This document shows, piece after piece, positions 55,163 to 63,830 of a stretch of DNA of 64,000 nt; the stretch's first letter is position 1; each line of letters starts with the position of its first letter. Under the pieces are notes generated by a model. That model saw only the letters and a program-made list of their open reading frames with translations. It ran no database searches and was not told where the DNA came from. Source of the DNA: Streptomyces acidiscabies (GTDB taxonomy: Bacteria > Actinomycetota > Actinomycetes > Streptomycetales > Streptomycetaceae). The stretch lies in the NCBI RefSeq assembly GCF_020010905.1, contig NZ_JAGJBY010000001.1, positions 1,880,001 to 1,944,000 on the forward strand. The letters are read 5' to 3'. A program made the translations under genes and the position numbers.

Positions 55163-56478
55163 TCACCGACTTCCCGGCGGCACCGCTGCCGCTGCCCGAT
55201 CCGGCCGACGTCGACGCCGAACTCGCCGCGCTCGGCGGCGCGGAGATGATCCCGAAGGCGCTGCGCCGCACGCTCTTCCCGGTCATCACCAAGGAGGACG
55301 TCTTCAACCTGATGCTGGCCCAGCGCCAGGCACCGGAGAAGGTCGTCGCCGACTTCGCCGAGTCCTACCGGGCCTACGTGGGCGCCGAGTTCGCGCTCCC
55401 CACGGCGAGCGGCACCTCCAGTCTCCACCTCGCTCTGGTCGGCGCGGGGGTGCGACCGGGTGACGAAGTCATCGTCCCTGCCTTCACGTTCATCGCCACC
55501 GCACAGGCCGTCGTCGCCGCGCACGCCATCCCCGTGTTCGTCGACATCGACCCCGTGACGTACTGCATGGACCCGGCCGCCGCAGCCGCCGCGATCACCG
55601 GCCGCACCCGCGCGCTCATGCCGGTCCACGTCCACGGACTCCCCGCCGACGTACGGGAGTTGCGCGCACTCGCCGACACGCGCGGCCTCGCTCTCGTCGA
55701 GGACGCCTCCCACGCGCACTCCGCGCGCGTCGACGGCCGGGTCGCCGGTTCGTTCGGTGACGCGGCCGGCCAGAGCCTGATGGCCGACAAGAACTTCCCG
55801 CTCGGCGGCGAGGGAGGCATCGCCTTCTTCGCCCAACAGGAGTCGTACGAGCGCGCCTTGGCGTATCTCGCCGAGCACGGCATCGACTACGGCATGTCGT
55901 GGGTGGCCGCCGCGTTCGGCGCGAGCCAGCTCAAGCGGCTGCCGTACTACGACGAGATCCGCGCACGAAACGCCGCCCTGCTCGGCGAAGTCCTCGACGG
56001 CACCGGGCTGTTCACGCCGCCGCGGGTCCCCGAGGGACACGTCCACGCGTACAACATGTACCGGACCACCCTGCACCCGGAGGCAGTTGGCCTCGACGAC
56101 CTTCCCGTGTTCGCGGTGAAGGAGGCCGTGCACGAACTCCTCGTCGCCGAAGGGGTTCCCGCGCGCGAGTGGCAGAACACGCCGATCCCCTGCCACCTGC
56201 CGTTCACGCACCGCGACGGCTTCGGCAACGGCTACCCGTTCACCCTCAACCCCGGCGCGGTACGCGACCACCGGCCCGAGGACTTCCCGGTCACCCTCGG
56301 GATGCTCGACTCGACGCTGGTCCTCTGCCGCGAACTGCGCTCGCCCGTCGAGTACGAGCGGATCCTCAGGTACGCCGACGCGTTCCGCAAGGTCGCCCGC
56401 CGCCCCGACGCCATCCGCAAGCTCGTCGAGGAGCGCGACTACCGGCGGCCGTACGAGAAGGCGGCCCGCCTTGGCTGA
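55159..56478 (+). CDS. DegT/DnrJ/EryC1-family PLP aminotransferase
   Basis: 439-aa aminotransferase of the sugar-aminotransferase family. Visible motifs are LPTASGTSSLHLALVGAGV, VIVPAFTFIATAQAVV, VEDASHAHSA (cofactor Asp) and the Schiff-base Lys211 in MADKNFPLGGEGG. An N-terminal extension of about 60 residues precedes the usual fold. In the carrier pathway it would aminate the oxo group made by the transketolase (inference). GTG start overlaps the preceding gene; the following TTG start lies inside its end. Confidence 0.88.
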   Translation: MITDFPAAPLPLPDPADVDAELAALGGAEMIPKALRRTLFPVITKEDVFNLMLAQRQAPEKVVADFAESYRAYVGAEFALPTASGTSSLHLALVGAGVRPGDEVIVPAFTFIATAQAVVAAHAIPVFVDIDPVTYCMDPAAAAAAITGRTRALMPVHVHGLPADVRELRALADTRGLALVEDASHAHSARVDGRVAGSFGDAAGQSLMADKNFPLGGEGGIAFFAQQESYERALAYLAEHGIDYGMSWVAAAFGASQLKRLPYYDEIRARNAALLGEVLDGTGLFTPPRVPEGHVHAYNMYRTTLHPEAVGLDDLPVFAVKEAVHELLVAEGVPAREWQNTPIPCHLPFTHRDGFGNGYPFTLNPGAVRDHRPEDFPVTLGMLDSTLVLCRELRSPVEYERILRYADAFRKVARRPDAIRKLVEERDYRRPYEKAARLG

Positions 56479-57514
56479 CACCCTGCGCGTCGCTGTGATC
56501 GGCGCGAGCGGCTACACCGGCGGCGAGGTGATCCGCCTCCTGCTCGAGCACCCGGGCGTGGAGCTGGCGTTCCTCTCCGCCGAGCGCGCCGCCGGAGCCT
56601 CCGTCGGCGCCGTCCACCCCTGGCTGCGCAACCATCCCCGCGCGGCCTCCCTCAAGTTCCGGCCGCTCGCCGAACTCGGGCCGGTGGACGTCGCGTTCAC
56701 CTGCCTGCCGACCGGCGCGCTGCCCGAGCGGCTGCCGCTGATCGCCGAACACGCCAAGCGGATCCTGAACCTGGGCGGCGACTTCCGGCTCCGCGACGAG
56801 GCCGAGATCCGCAGCCACTACCCGAAGACCGCCGAGCATCCGCCGCTGGACGAATTCGCGTACTACGTACCCGAGTTGAGCACGTCCGTGCCGGAGGGCC
56901 GGTTCGTCAACCTGCCCGGCTGCATGGCCGTCACCACCATCTACGCCCTCTACCCGCTGTTCTCCCAGGGGCAGTTGGTGGCCGACCGGGTCATCGTCGA
57001 CGCCAAGACCGGCTCCACCGGCGGCGGCCGGGGCAGCGGCGAGCCGCCGGCCGAGCGCTCGGGGAACTTCCGGGTGCACAAGCTGTACGGCCACCGGCAC
57101 GCGCCGGAGATCCGCCAGGCCCTCGCCGACTTCACCGGCGCGGCCGTCGAACTGCGGTTCTCCACGCACAGCCTCGACGTGTCGCGGGGGATCCTCGTCA
57201 CCGCGTACTCCGAACTCCGCGACGGCGTCACGCCGTTGGACGTCAAGCGGGCCTACGCGAAGGCGTACGTCGGCAAGCCGTTCGTGCGGGTGCGCCCCGC
57301 GCCGAAGGCGCCGCAGGACTTCCCGATGCTGAAGGCCGTCGTCGGCTCGAACGTCGCCGAGGTCGCCGTCGCCGTCCGCGACGGACAGTGCGTCACCGTC
57401 GCCGCTCTCGACAACCTCGTCAAGGGCGCGGCGGGACAGGCGATCCAGGCGATGAACCTGATCGCCGGGTTCGACGAGGCGGCCGGACTGCCGAGTACGG
57501 CGGTGTCACCGTGA
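56471..57514 (+). CDS. lysY: ArgC/LysY-like N-acyl-amino-acid phosphate reductase
   Basis: 347-aa NADPH-dependent reductase of the ArgC/LysY family. NADP-binding VAVIGASGYTGGEVIRLL starts at residue 7, the active-site Cys151 lies in VNLPGCMAVTTIYAL, and STHSLDVSRGI near 233 gives the substrate His region. It would reduce the carrier-bound acyl phosphate to the semialdehyde. Start is a TTG at 56471, inside the end of the DegT gene (8-base overlap); no ATG/GTG lies before the dinucleotide motif. A separate arginine argC would be expected elsewhere in the genome. Confidence 0.88.
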   Translation: MADTLRVAVIGASGYTGGEVIRLLLEHPGVELAFLSAERAAGASVGAVHPWLRNHPRAASLKFRPLAELGPVDVAFTCLPTGALPERLPLIAEHAKRILNLGGDFRLRDEAEIRSHYPKTAEHPPLDEFAYYVPELSTSVPEGRFVNLPGCMAVTTIYALYPLFSQGQLVADRVIVDAKTGSTGGGRGSGEPPAERSGNFRVHKLYGHRHAPEIRQALADFTGAAVELRFSTHSLDVSRGILVTAYSELRDGVTPLDVKRAYAKAYVGKPFVRVRPAPKAPQDFPMLKAVVGSNVAEVAVAVRDGQCVTVAALDNLVKGAAGQAIQAMNLIAGFDEAAGLPSTAVSP

Positions 57515-59436
57515 GCGCAACTCTCGTATCCGGCACGGCTGTTGGTTCCGTCACCGGTAACTCCCGTAAGGCCGCCACGACTTCACGCCGTGCCCTGTAC
57601 GTCGTCAAGGTCGGCAGCGCCACCCTCGACCGCGAGACGGTGTTCAAGGAGATCGCCGACCTCGTCGGCCGGGGTGCCCGCGTCCTGCTCGTCGCGGGTG
57701 GCGCCACCGGAATCGAGCGCCACTACAAGGCGATCGGTCGGCCGATGCCTCAACTTCGGCTCGCCAACGGGGACTCGGTGCGGTACTGCCCGCCCGAGGA
57801 GATGACGCACCTCGTCGACGCCTACGAACGGGTCACCCTGCCCGCCGTCGAAGAGGGCCTGAACCTCCACGAGTTGAGTGTCTTCACGGCGGTCGCCGCA
57901 CGCGGCGCACTCGTCGCGGGACGCGCCAACCGTCCGCTCAAGGCGGTCTCGGCGGAGGGCCGCACCCTCGTCGTCCGCGACCACCGGGCCGGCGTCCCCA
58001 CCGACGTGGACACCGTCCGCCTCGCCGCGCTGCTCGACGCGTACGACGTCGTGTGCCTCTCCCCGCCGGTCGCCGACACGGCCGGCGGGGCGCCGCTCAA
58101 CGTGGACGCGGACGTCCTCGCCGCGGCCCTCGCCAAAGCCCTGCACGCCGACCACGTACGCCTCGTGACCGGCACCCGGGGTCTGCTCACCGACCCCGCC
58201 GACCCGGGGTCCACGCTCACCGACGCCTACCCCGGCGACGCCGCGCGCTACGCCGGCGGACGGATGCGGCAGAAGGTGCGCGCGGCCGAACTCGCCCTGG
58301 AATCAAGCGCGGACGTCGCGATCACCGGCCCGCACACCATGGACGAGCCGACCGGCTGGACCCGCTTCTGGCGCACCCGCGAACCCGCCGCCGACCTCAC
58401 CCTGCTCACCCGCGTCGTCGGCGTCCCCTCGGTCTCCGGGGACGAGGCCGAACTCGCCGCCTACCTCGCCGAATGGTGCCGTGAACGCGGCATGGACGCG
58501 CACGTCGACGCGGCCGGCAACCTCGTCGCGAGCCGGGGCCACGGACCTCGACGGCTGCTGCTGATGGGCCACTTGGACACGGTGCCGCACGTCTGGCCCA
58601 CCGAATGGCGCGGCGGCGAGCTGTGGGGCCGGGGGAGCGTCGACGCGAAGGGGTGCCTCGCCGCGTTCCTCGAAGTCCTCGCGCACGCCGACATCCCGGA
58701 CGACGGACAGGTCATGGTCGTCGGCGCCGTCGAGGAGGAGATCTCGTCCTCCAAAGGCGCCTTCCACGCGCGCGACCACTACCCGGCCGACGCCGTCGTC
58801 ATCGGGGAACCCAGCGGTGCGCAAACGCTTACACTCGGTTACTTCGGCCTGTTCAAGCTGCGCGTCACCGTCTCCGTGCCGACCGGACACTCGGCGGGCA
58901 TGGACGCGGTGTCCGCGCCGGACCGGCTCATCGAGGTGCTCGCGGCGATCCGTGCCGGGGTCCTCGCGCAGGCACCCGACGCGCTCAGCGCCGTCATCGA
59001 CGTCTCCTGCGCGACCGGACGTGAACAGGGGAGTGCCACCGGGATCCTCAACTTCCGGGTCCCTCCCGGGGCCGACCTCGACGCGCTGCGTACGGCGGCC
59101 GTGGCTCTCGCGGGGGACAGGGTGGAGATCTCCGTCCTGAGAGCTACCCCGGGGTACGCCGGAGGCCGTACGGGACCCCTCGTCAAGTCCTTCACCAGGG
59201 CGTTCGCGGACGTCGGGGTGCGTCCCCGGTTCGTCGTCAAGAAAGGCACCTCGGACATGAACACGCTCGCCACGACCTGGCGCGACGTGCCGATGGTCGC
59301 CTACGGACCCGGTGACTCCTCCCTCGACCACACCGACGAGGAGCGCATCGGAGCGATGGAGTACCGGACGGCGCGGTCGCTGCTGGCGGACGCGGTGAAC
59401 CGGTGGCTGGCGCTGCCGGAAGGAGGCCGGGGATGA
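57511..59436 (+). CDS. fusion of LysZ-like amino acid kinase and LysK-like M20 hydrolase
   Basis: 641-aa two-domain protein. Residues about 25-285 are an amino acid kinase (VVKVGSATLD near 31, LLVAGGATGIERHYK near 58, GGRMRQKVRAAELAL near 250), as in [LysW]-aminoadipate/glutamate kinase. Residues about 290-640 are an M20 metallopeptidase like [LysW]-lysine hydrolase: His354 and Asp356 in MGHLDTVP, Asp378 in SVDAKG, Glu408-410 in VEEEISSSKG, then GEPSG. The frame is uninterrupted, so this is a true single chain. It would first activate the carrier-bound acid and later release the finished product. GTG start and ATGA end overlap both neighbours. Confidence 0.9.
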   Translation: MSATLVSGTAVGSVTGNSRKAATTSRRALYVVKVGSATLDRETVFKEIADLVGRGARVLLVAGGATGIERHYKAIGRPMPQLRLANGDSVRYCPPEEMTHLVDAYERVTLPAVEEGLNLHELSVFTAVAARGALVAGRANRPLKAVSAEGRTLVVRDHRAGVPTDVDTVRLAALLDAYDVVCLSPPVADTAGGAPLNVDADVLAAALAKALHADHVRLVTGTRGLLTDPADPGSTLTDAYPGDAARYAGGRMRQKVRAAELALESSADVAITGPHTMDEPTGWTRFWRTREPAADLTLLTRVVGVPSVSGDEAELAAYLAEWCRERGMDAHVDAAGNLVASRGHGPRRLLLMGHLDTVPHVWPTEWRGGELWGRGSVDAKGCLAAFLEVLAHADIPDDGQVMVVGAVEEEISSSKGAFHARDHYPADAVVIGEPSGAQTLTLGYFGLFKLRVTVSVPTGHSAGMDAVSAPDRLIEVLAAIRAGVLAQAPDALSAVIDVSCATGREQGSATGILNFRVPPGADLDALRTAAVALAGDRVEISVLRATPGYAGGRTGPLVKSFTRAFADVGVRPRFVVKKGTSDMNTLATTWRDVPMVAYGPGDSSLDHTDEERIGAMEYRTARSLLADAVNRWLALPEGGRG

Positions 59437-60266
59437 GCGTCGCTCTGGACCAGGGTGTCGTGGAAGAGACCCCACGACATGCGCTCGTTGTGGAAACGCT
59501 TGCACAACGCGCCCTCGCCGCCCGCCGCCTCGTGATCGACATGGCCGCGAGCCCGCGCGGCTGCCACCTCGGCGGCAGCCTCTCCGTGCTGGACATCCTG
59601 ATCGCCGCCCTGCACCGGGCGGCGGCCGGGGACGGTACGGAGGTCGTGCTCAGCAAGGGGCACGCGGCGGCCGGACTGTACGCGGCCCTGTACGTCAGCG
59701 GCGTCCTGCCGGAGAACCCGGCACCCCGCTACGGCCTGGCCGGGGAACCCTTCACCGGACACCCCGGCCCGAAGGTCCCCGGCGTCCGCTTCCCCACCGG
59801 CAGCCTCGGCCACGGCGTCCCGTACGCCGCGGGGTGGGCGCTCTCCCGGCGCCTCGACGCCGCCCCCGGCCTCGGGATCGCCGTCGCCGGGGACGGCGAA
59901 CTCCAGGAGGGGCTGGTCTGGGAGACCTGCCAGGTCGCCGCGGCGCAGGAGCTGGGCCGGTTCGTGCTGGTCGTCGACGTGAACGGCGGCCAGAACGACG
60001 GCCTCGTCGCGGACATCTCCCCGCTGCCCCAACTCGCCGACCGCTTCCGGTCGTTCGGCTTCGACGCGGTGGAGGTGGACGGCCACGACCTCACCGCCCT
60101 CACCGAACTCTTCGCCGCCGACCGGCCCATGGTCGGCCGCCCTCTCGCGGTCCTCGCAACGACCGTCAAGGGCAAGGGAGTTCCGCCGGTCGAAGGCAAG
60201 GCGGCCTCGCACTACGTGAGCATCGACGCGGCGCGGGCCGCCAAGTGGAAGCGAGTCGTACGATGA
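59433..60266 (+). CDS. transketolase, N-terminal (ThDP-binding) subunit
   Basis: 277-aa transketolase alpha subunit. ThDP motif GDGELQEGLVWETCQVAAAQ near 149 is followed by VDVNGGQNDG, and the donor-site His segments LSKGHAAAGLYAAL and FTGHPGPKVPGV are present. It needs the next gene product to be a complete enzyme. In AmCP pathways a split transketolase adds a two-carbon ketol unit to the carrier-bound semialdehyde. ATG at 59433 overlaps the fusion gene stop. Confidence 0.9.
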   Translation: MSVALDQGVVEETPRHALVVETLAQRALAARRLVIDMAASPRGCHLGGSLSVLDILIAALHRAAAGDGTEVVLSKGHAAAGLYAALYVSGVLPENPAPRYGLAGEPFTGHPGPKVPGVRFPTGSLGHGVPYAAGWALSRRLDAAPGLGIAVAGDGELQEGLVWETCQVAAAQELGRFVLVVDVNGGQNDGLVADISPLPQLADRFRSFGFDAVEVDGHDLTALTELFAADRPMVGRPLAVLATTVKGKGVPPVEGKAASHYVSIDAARAAKWKRVVR

Positions 60267-61234
60267 CCACGGCCGCGGACGCCCAACCCCTCTCCGGCCG
60301 CGACGCCTACCGCGCCGAACTCACCGGCCTCGCCGCCACCGACGACCGCATCCTCTGCCTGGAAGCCGACCTCGGCGGCAAGGGCCACCCCTTCCAACTC
60401 GCCTATCCGGACCGCTTCTTCAACCTCGGCATCGCAGAGGGAGCGATGGTCGACATGGCGGCGGGACTCGCGGCCGGCGGACACAAGCCGTTCGTCAGCA
60501 CGTTCGCCCCCTTCGCCGCCCTGCGGGCCGCCGAGAGCCTGAAGCTGACGCTGGGATACCTGAACGCGGGTGTCACGGTCGTCGCGCCGTACGCCGGGGT
60601 CTCCGGCGCCTGGTTCGGTACGACCCACCACTGCCTGGAGGACCTCGCCGTCCTGCGCGCGGTCCCCGGCGTGACGATCGCCGCGCCGTACGGCGAGGCC
60701 GAGATGAGGGCGGTGATCCGCGAGGCGGCCCGCTCGGGACGGCCGTACTACATCCGGACCGGACGCAACGCGCGGTACGCGTCGCTCGCGGGCGCTGACC
60801 AACTCCCCCTGGTGAACTGGGAGTCGGCGGACGGCGACGTCTGTCTCGTGTCGGTCGGCGAGGAAGGCACCCGCCTCGCCGTCGAGGCCCGCGAGCAGCG
60901 GCCCGGCACCGCGCACGCACACCTCGTGCACGTCGACCACGAGCACCTCGCCCGAGTGGCTCCCGAACTCGCGCGCAGACACCGCAAGTTCGTGGTCGTC
61001 GAGGAGCACCGGACCCAGGGCGGAGCCGCCGAGGCACTGGCCCTCCTCCTGCCCCGCTGCGAGGTCACCTCCGTTGCCGCCGACCGGAGTTGGCCGTCGC
61101 AGGGCGGCGACCACGCGGAGGTGATGGCCGCGCTCGGCCTCGAACTCCCCGCCGTCCTCAAGGCGTTGCACCACGCCACGCAGAACCCCACCGCCACCCC
61201 GTCCCAGCCAAGGAGCCTCTCATGCACGTCCTGA
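60263..61234 (+). CDS. transketolase, C-terminal (pyrimidine-binding) subunit
   Basis: 323-aa partner of the preceding protein with the transketolase pyrimidine domain. The ThDP-activating Glu is in FFNLGIAEGAMVDMAAGLA near residue 60, STFAPFAALRAAE follows, and the transketolase C-terminal domain runs from about 195 with VVVEEHRTQGGAAEAL. It begins four bases inside the end of the N-terminal subunit. The last 20 residues are Thr/Ser-rich and run into the next gene. Confidence 0.9.
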   Translation: MTTAADAQPLSGRDAYRAELTGLAATDDRILCLEADLGGKGHPFQLAYPDRFFNLGIAEGAMVDMAAGLAAGGHKPFVSTFAPFAALRAAESLKLTLGYLNAGVTVVAPYAGVSGAWFGTTHHCLEDLAVLRAVPGVTIAAPYGEAEMRAVIREAARSGRPYYIRTGRNARYASLAGADQLPLVNWESADGDVCLVSVGEEGTRLAVEAREQRPGTAHAHLVHVDHEHLARVAPELARRHRKFVVVEEHRTQGGAAEALALLLPRCEVTSVAADRSWPSQGGDHAEVMAALGLELPAVLKALHHATQNPTATPSQPRSLSCTS

Positions 61235-62499
61235 TGATCGAATGCAACCCGAACGGCATGGCCGGCATCGCCAACGCGCTCGACCTGGGCCATGACGTCA
61301 CCCTGGTCTCCGCCGACCCCGACTTCTACCTCGCCGTCTCCCCGCTCACCGAGGCCGCGTACGCCCACCCGCGCTGCACCGTCGTGAAGAGCGAACGAGC
61401 CTTCGTGGTCGATGAGTTGATCGCCCTGGCCCGCGAGCTGCACGCGGCGAACCCGGTCCACGGCGTGACGACGTACAGCGAGTACCACACCGTCCACACC
61501 GCCGCCGTCGCCGAGGCGCTGGGACTTCCCGGCATGAGCGTGGACGGCGCCCGCAACGCCCGCCACAAGCACCGCACCCGGCTCACCCTGGACGGCAAGT
61601 CCGGTGTCGGCCAGCCGCGTTTCGCGCACGTCGCCGACGCGGACGACCCGGCCGCCGTCGAGGCCGCCGTACGCGAGATCGGCTTCCCCTGCGTCGTGAA
61701 GCCGTCCGACGGCACCGCCAGCCTGCACGTCCTGCACCTCAAGGACGAGGACGATCTCCGGTCGTACCTCGCGGAGTTGGCGGACGTCACGGACTACGGA
61801 CGCGGCGTCGTGCGGGTACCGGACGTGCTCATCGAGGAGTTCGTCACCGGGGAGCTGATCTCGGTGGAGTCCTGCGTGCTGCGCACGGCCGACGGCGGCG
61901 CCGAGATCGTCAACCTGGGCCTCACCGACCGGCCGCTCAGCGGTTTCCCGCACTTCATCGAGATGGGTGCGACGTATTTCTCCGGACACCCGCTCCAGGA
62001 CGAGCTGTTCGCGATGACGACCCGCGTCCTCGAAGAGCTGGGCGTCGACTTCGGGTTCATCCACACCGAGTTCCTGCTCGGTCCCGACGGACCGGTGCTG
62101 TGCGAGGTCAACGGCCGTCTCATCGGCGGGATCGTGCCGAGCCTGATGCAGCTCAGCTCCGGCGTGGACGCCTACCTGGAGGTCATCCGGCAGGCTCTCG
62201 GCGAGCGTCCCGAGCTGCCGTTCCCCGGCGAAGTCACCGCAGGCGGCCACTGGTTCGGCTCCCCGGTCGAGGGTGTCGTCGAGGGGATCGGCTTCGACGG
62301 ACTCGCTCAGCTCCCCGGCTTCCACAGCGCCCTCGCCTACAAGAAGCCCGGCGTCGCGGTCACCCGCCTCTCCCGCAGCAACTTCGACTGGATCGGCCAC
62401 GTCATCTTCACCGGCACCGGCCGCGACGAGGTCAACAAGCGCTGCGAGGAGGGCCTCGACCACATCGACCTGCGCCTGAAGGTGGAGGTCGCGCGGTGA
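61222..62499 (+). CDS. ATP-grasp ligase (carboxylate-amine type)
   Basis: 425-aa ATP-grasp enzyme related to carboxylate-amine ligases of dipeptide and antibiotic pathways. The ATP-binding lysine region is FPCVVKPSDGTASLHV near 155, VLIEEFVTGELISVESC near 205 follows, and the metal-site motif is LCEVNGRLIGGIVPSL near 293. The N-terminal domain (MHVLMIECNPNGMAG) is Rossmann-like. It probably joins the released diamino acid to another carboxylate; the partner is not evident. ATG at 61222 lies 13 bases within the previous gene, with AGGAG just upstream. Confidence 0.85.
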   Translation: MHVLMIECNPNGMAGIANALDLGHDVTLVSADPDFYLAVSPLTEAAYAHPRCTVVKSERAFVVDELIALARELHAANPVHGVTTYSEYHTVHTAAVAEALGLPGMSVDGARNARHKHRTRLTLDGKSGVGQPRFAHVADADDPAAVEAAVREIGFPCVVKPSDGTASLHVLHLKDEDDLRSYLAELADVTDYGRGVVRVPDVLIEEFVTGELISVESCVLRTADGGAEIVNLGLTDRPLSGFPHFIEMGATYFSGHPLQDELFAMTTRVLEELGVDFGFIHTEFLLGPDGPVLCEVNGRLIGGIVPSLMQLSSGVDAYLEVIRQALGERPELPFPGEVTAGGHWFGSPVEGVVEGIGFDGLAQLPGFHSALAYKKPGVAVTRLSRSNFDWIGHVIFTGTGRDEVNKRCEEGLDHIDLRLKVEVAR

Positions 62500-63830
62500 C
62501 CCGTACCGCAGAGGTACGCCGTACGAGTGTCACCCGTGTCGCGGTCCCGAGCCTCGACCCCGGCAGCGTCTACGACGTCACCACCGAGGACGGCGTCTTC
62601 ACCGCCTTCCACGAGACCGGACCCCGCCGGGGCGGCGAGGCCGAACTGTGGCCCGGCTACACCGAGACCCACGCGCACGTCTCCCTCCCCGCGAACTGGG
62701 ACGACACCGCCGATCCCCCGGAAGTGGTAGCTCTCCAGTACCTGTACCACGGGGTCACCCACGTCGTGGACATGTTCGGCTTCCCCCTCGTCGCCGACGC
62801 CTGGGAGCGAGGCCGTACGGCCTCCCCCTGGCCGTACCCCGACCTCGTCCACTGCGGGTACGCGGTCACCGCGACGACCGACACGGCCGGCCGCACCGGA
62901 CACGGCGTCGAGTTCCCGGCGCCGGTGCACATGCTGTCCGTGGAGTCCGACCTCGACCACGCGCTGAGCGCCAACTCCGCGCGGGGCGGCACGTTCCTGA
63001 AGGTGATGTTCACCGACGGCACCGAACAGCCGGACAGTCCCGTCAAGTTCAGCCGTATCTCCGAACAAGTCCTGCGCTTCACCGCCCGGTTGGCGGCCGA
63101 GCGGGGGGTGACCGCCGTCATCGACTGCAACACGCTCCAGGAGACCCGCTGGGCCTACGCGTGCGGCTTCCGCCTCTTCGCGCACACCGTCCGGGACCGC
63201 ACGCTCGACGCCGCCGACCGGAAGGAGTTCGAGGGAGCGCGGTTCATCTCGACGCTCGCCGGACTGCGGCCGATGGTCATGACCGGCGACGAGTTCCTCG
63301 CCGAGTACTCCCGCGAGGGGTTCGCCGAGACCCAGGACGTCCGCAACCTCGACCTCGTCCGGGGGATCGAGCAGCCGTACGGCGTCAAGTTCGGCGTCCA
63401 GGAGATCCGTACGGCCGCTCTCGGCGACATGCGCCGCAACGCGCTCGCCGCGCTCGCCGACGGCAGCCTCCTGATCGGCACCGATGCGGGCAACACCGGT
63501 GCGTACCACGGCTATTCACTCCTCGGTGAACTCGGTCTGCTGCGCGGCGAGGACGCCTCGCTGGACGAACCGCTGCGCCACCGGGCGACGGTCGGCGGAC
63601 GCCGGTACTTCGACGAGCTGCGCGGCGACACCGCCGGCGCGCACCCGCTGAGCGTCGGCGCGCCGGCGACGTACAACCTGATCGACCCCGCGGCACCCCT
63701 GACAGCAATCCCGCAGAAAACGGTTGTGCACGGCATTCCCGTCGACCGCCCCGCCCTCGCCAGGGCGATCACCGAACTCCGCTCCGAACTCCGCTCCGAC
63801 GCGGAGACCAGCAGAAAGGCAGCCCTGTGA
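62496..63830 (+). CDS. amidohydrolase-superfamily metal hydrolase
   Basis: 444-aa amidohydrolase. The metal ligands expected for the superfamily are visible: HxH in TETHAHVSLP near 57, the Lys of FLKVMFTDG near 168 that may be carbamylated, the His of RLFAHTV near 228, and the late Asp in IGTDAGNTGAYHG near 328. The role could be hydrolysis of an amide, a cyclic amidine or a guanidino/imine group during tailoring. It starts with GTG overlapping the ATP-grasp stop and ends overlapping the transporter start. Confidence 0.82.
   Translation: MTRTAEVRRTSVTRVAVPSLDPGSVYDVTTEDGVFTAFHETGPRRGGEAELWPGYTETHAHVSLPANWDDTADPPEVVALQYLYHGVTHVVDMFGFPLVADAWERGRTASPWPYPDLVHCGYAVTATTDTAGRTGHGVEFPAPVHMLSVESDLDHALSANSARGGTFLKVMFTDGTEQPDSPVKFSRISEQVLRFTARLAAERGVTAVIDCNTLQETRWAYACGFRLFAHTVRDRTLDAADRKEFEGARFISTLAGLRPMVMTGDEFLAEYSREGFAETQDVRNLDLVRGIEQPYGVKFGVQEIRTAALGDMRRNALAALADGSLLIGTDAGNTGAYHGYSLLGELGLLRGEDASLDEPLRHRATVGGRRYFDELRGDTAGAHPLSVGAPATYNLIDPAAPLTAIPQKTVVHGIPVDRPALARAITELRSELRSDAETSRKAAL

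Noticed and set aside
57511..59436. The kinase-hydrolase fusion as a sequencing artefact
   Set aside because: The frame is continuous, codon use is uniform across the junction, both halves have normal family length, and both ends overlap neighbours as expected. Resequencing would still be decisive.
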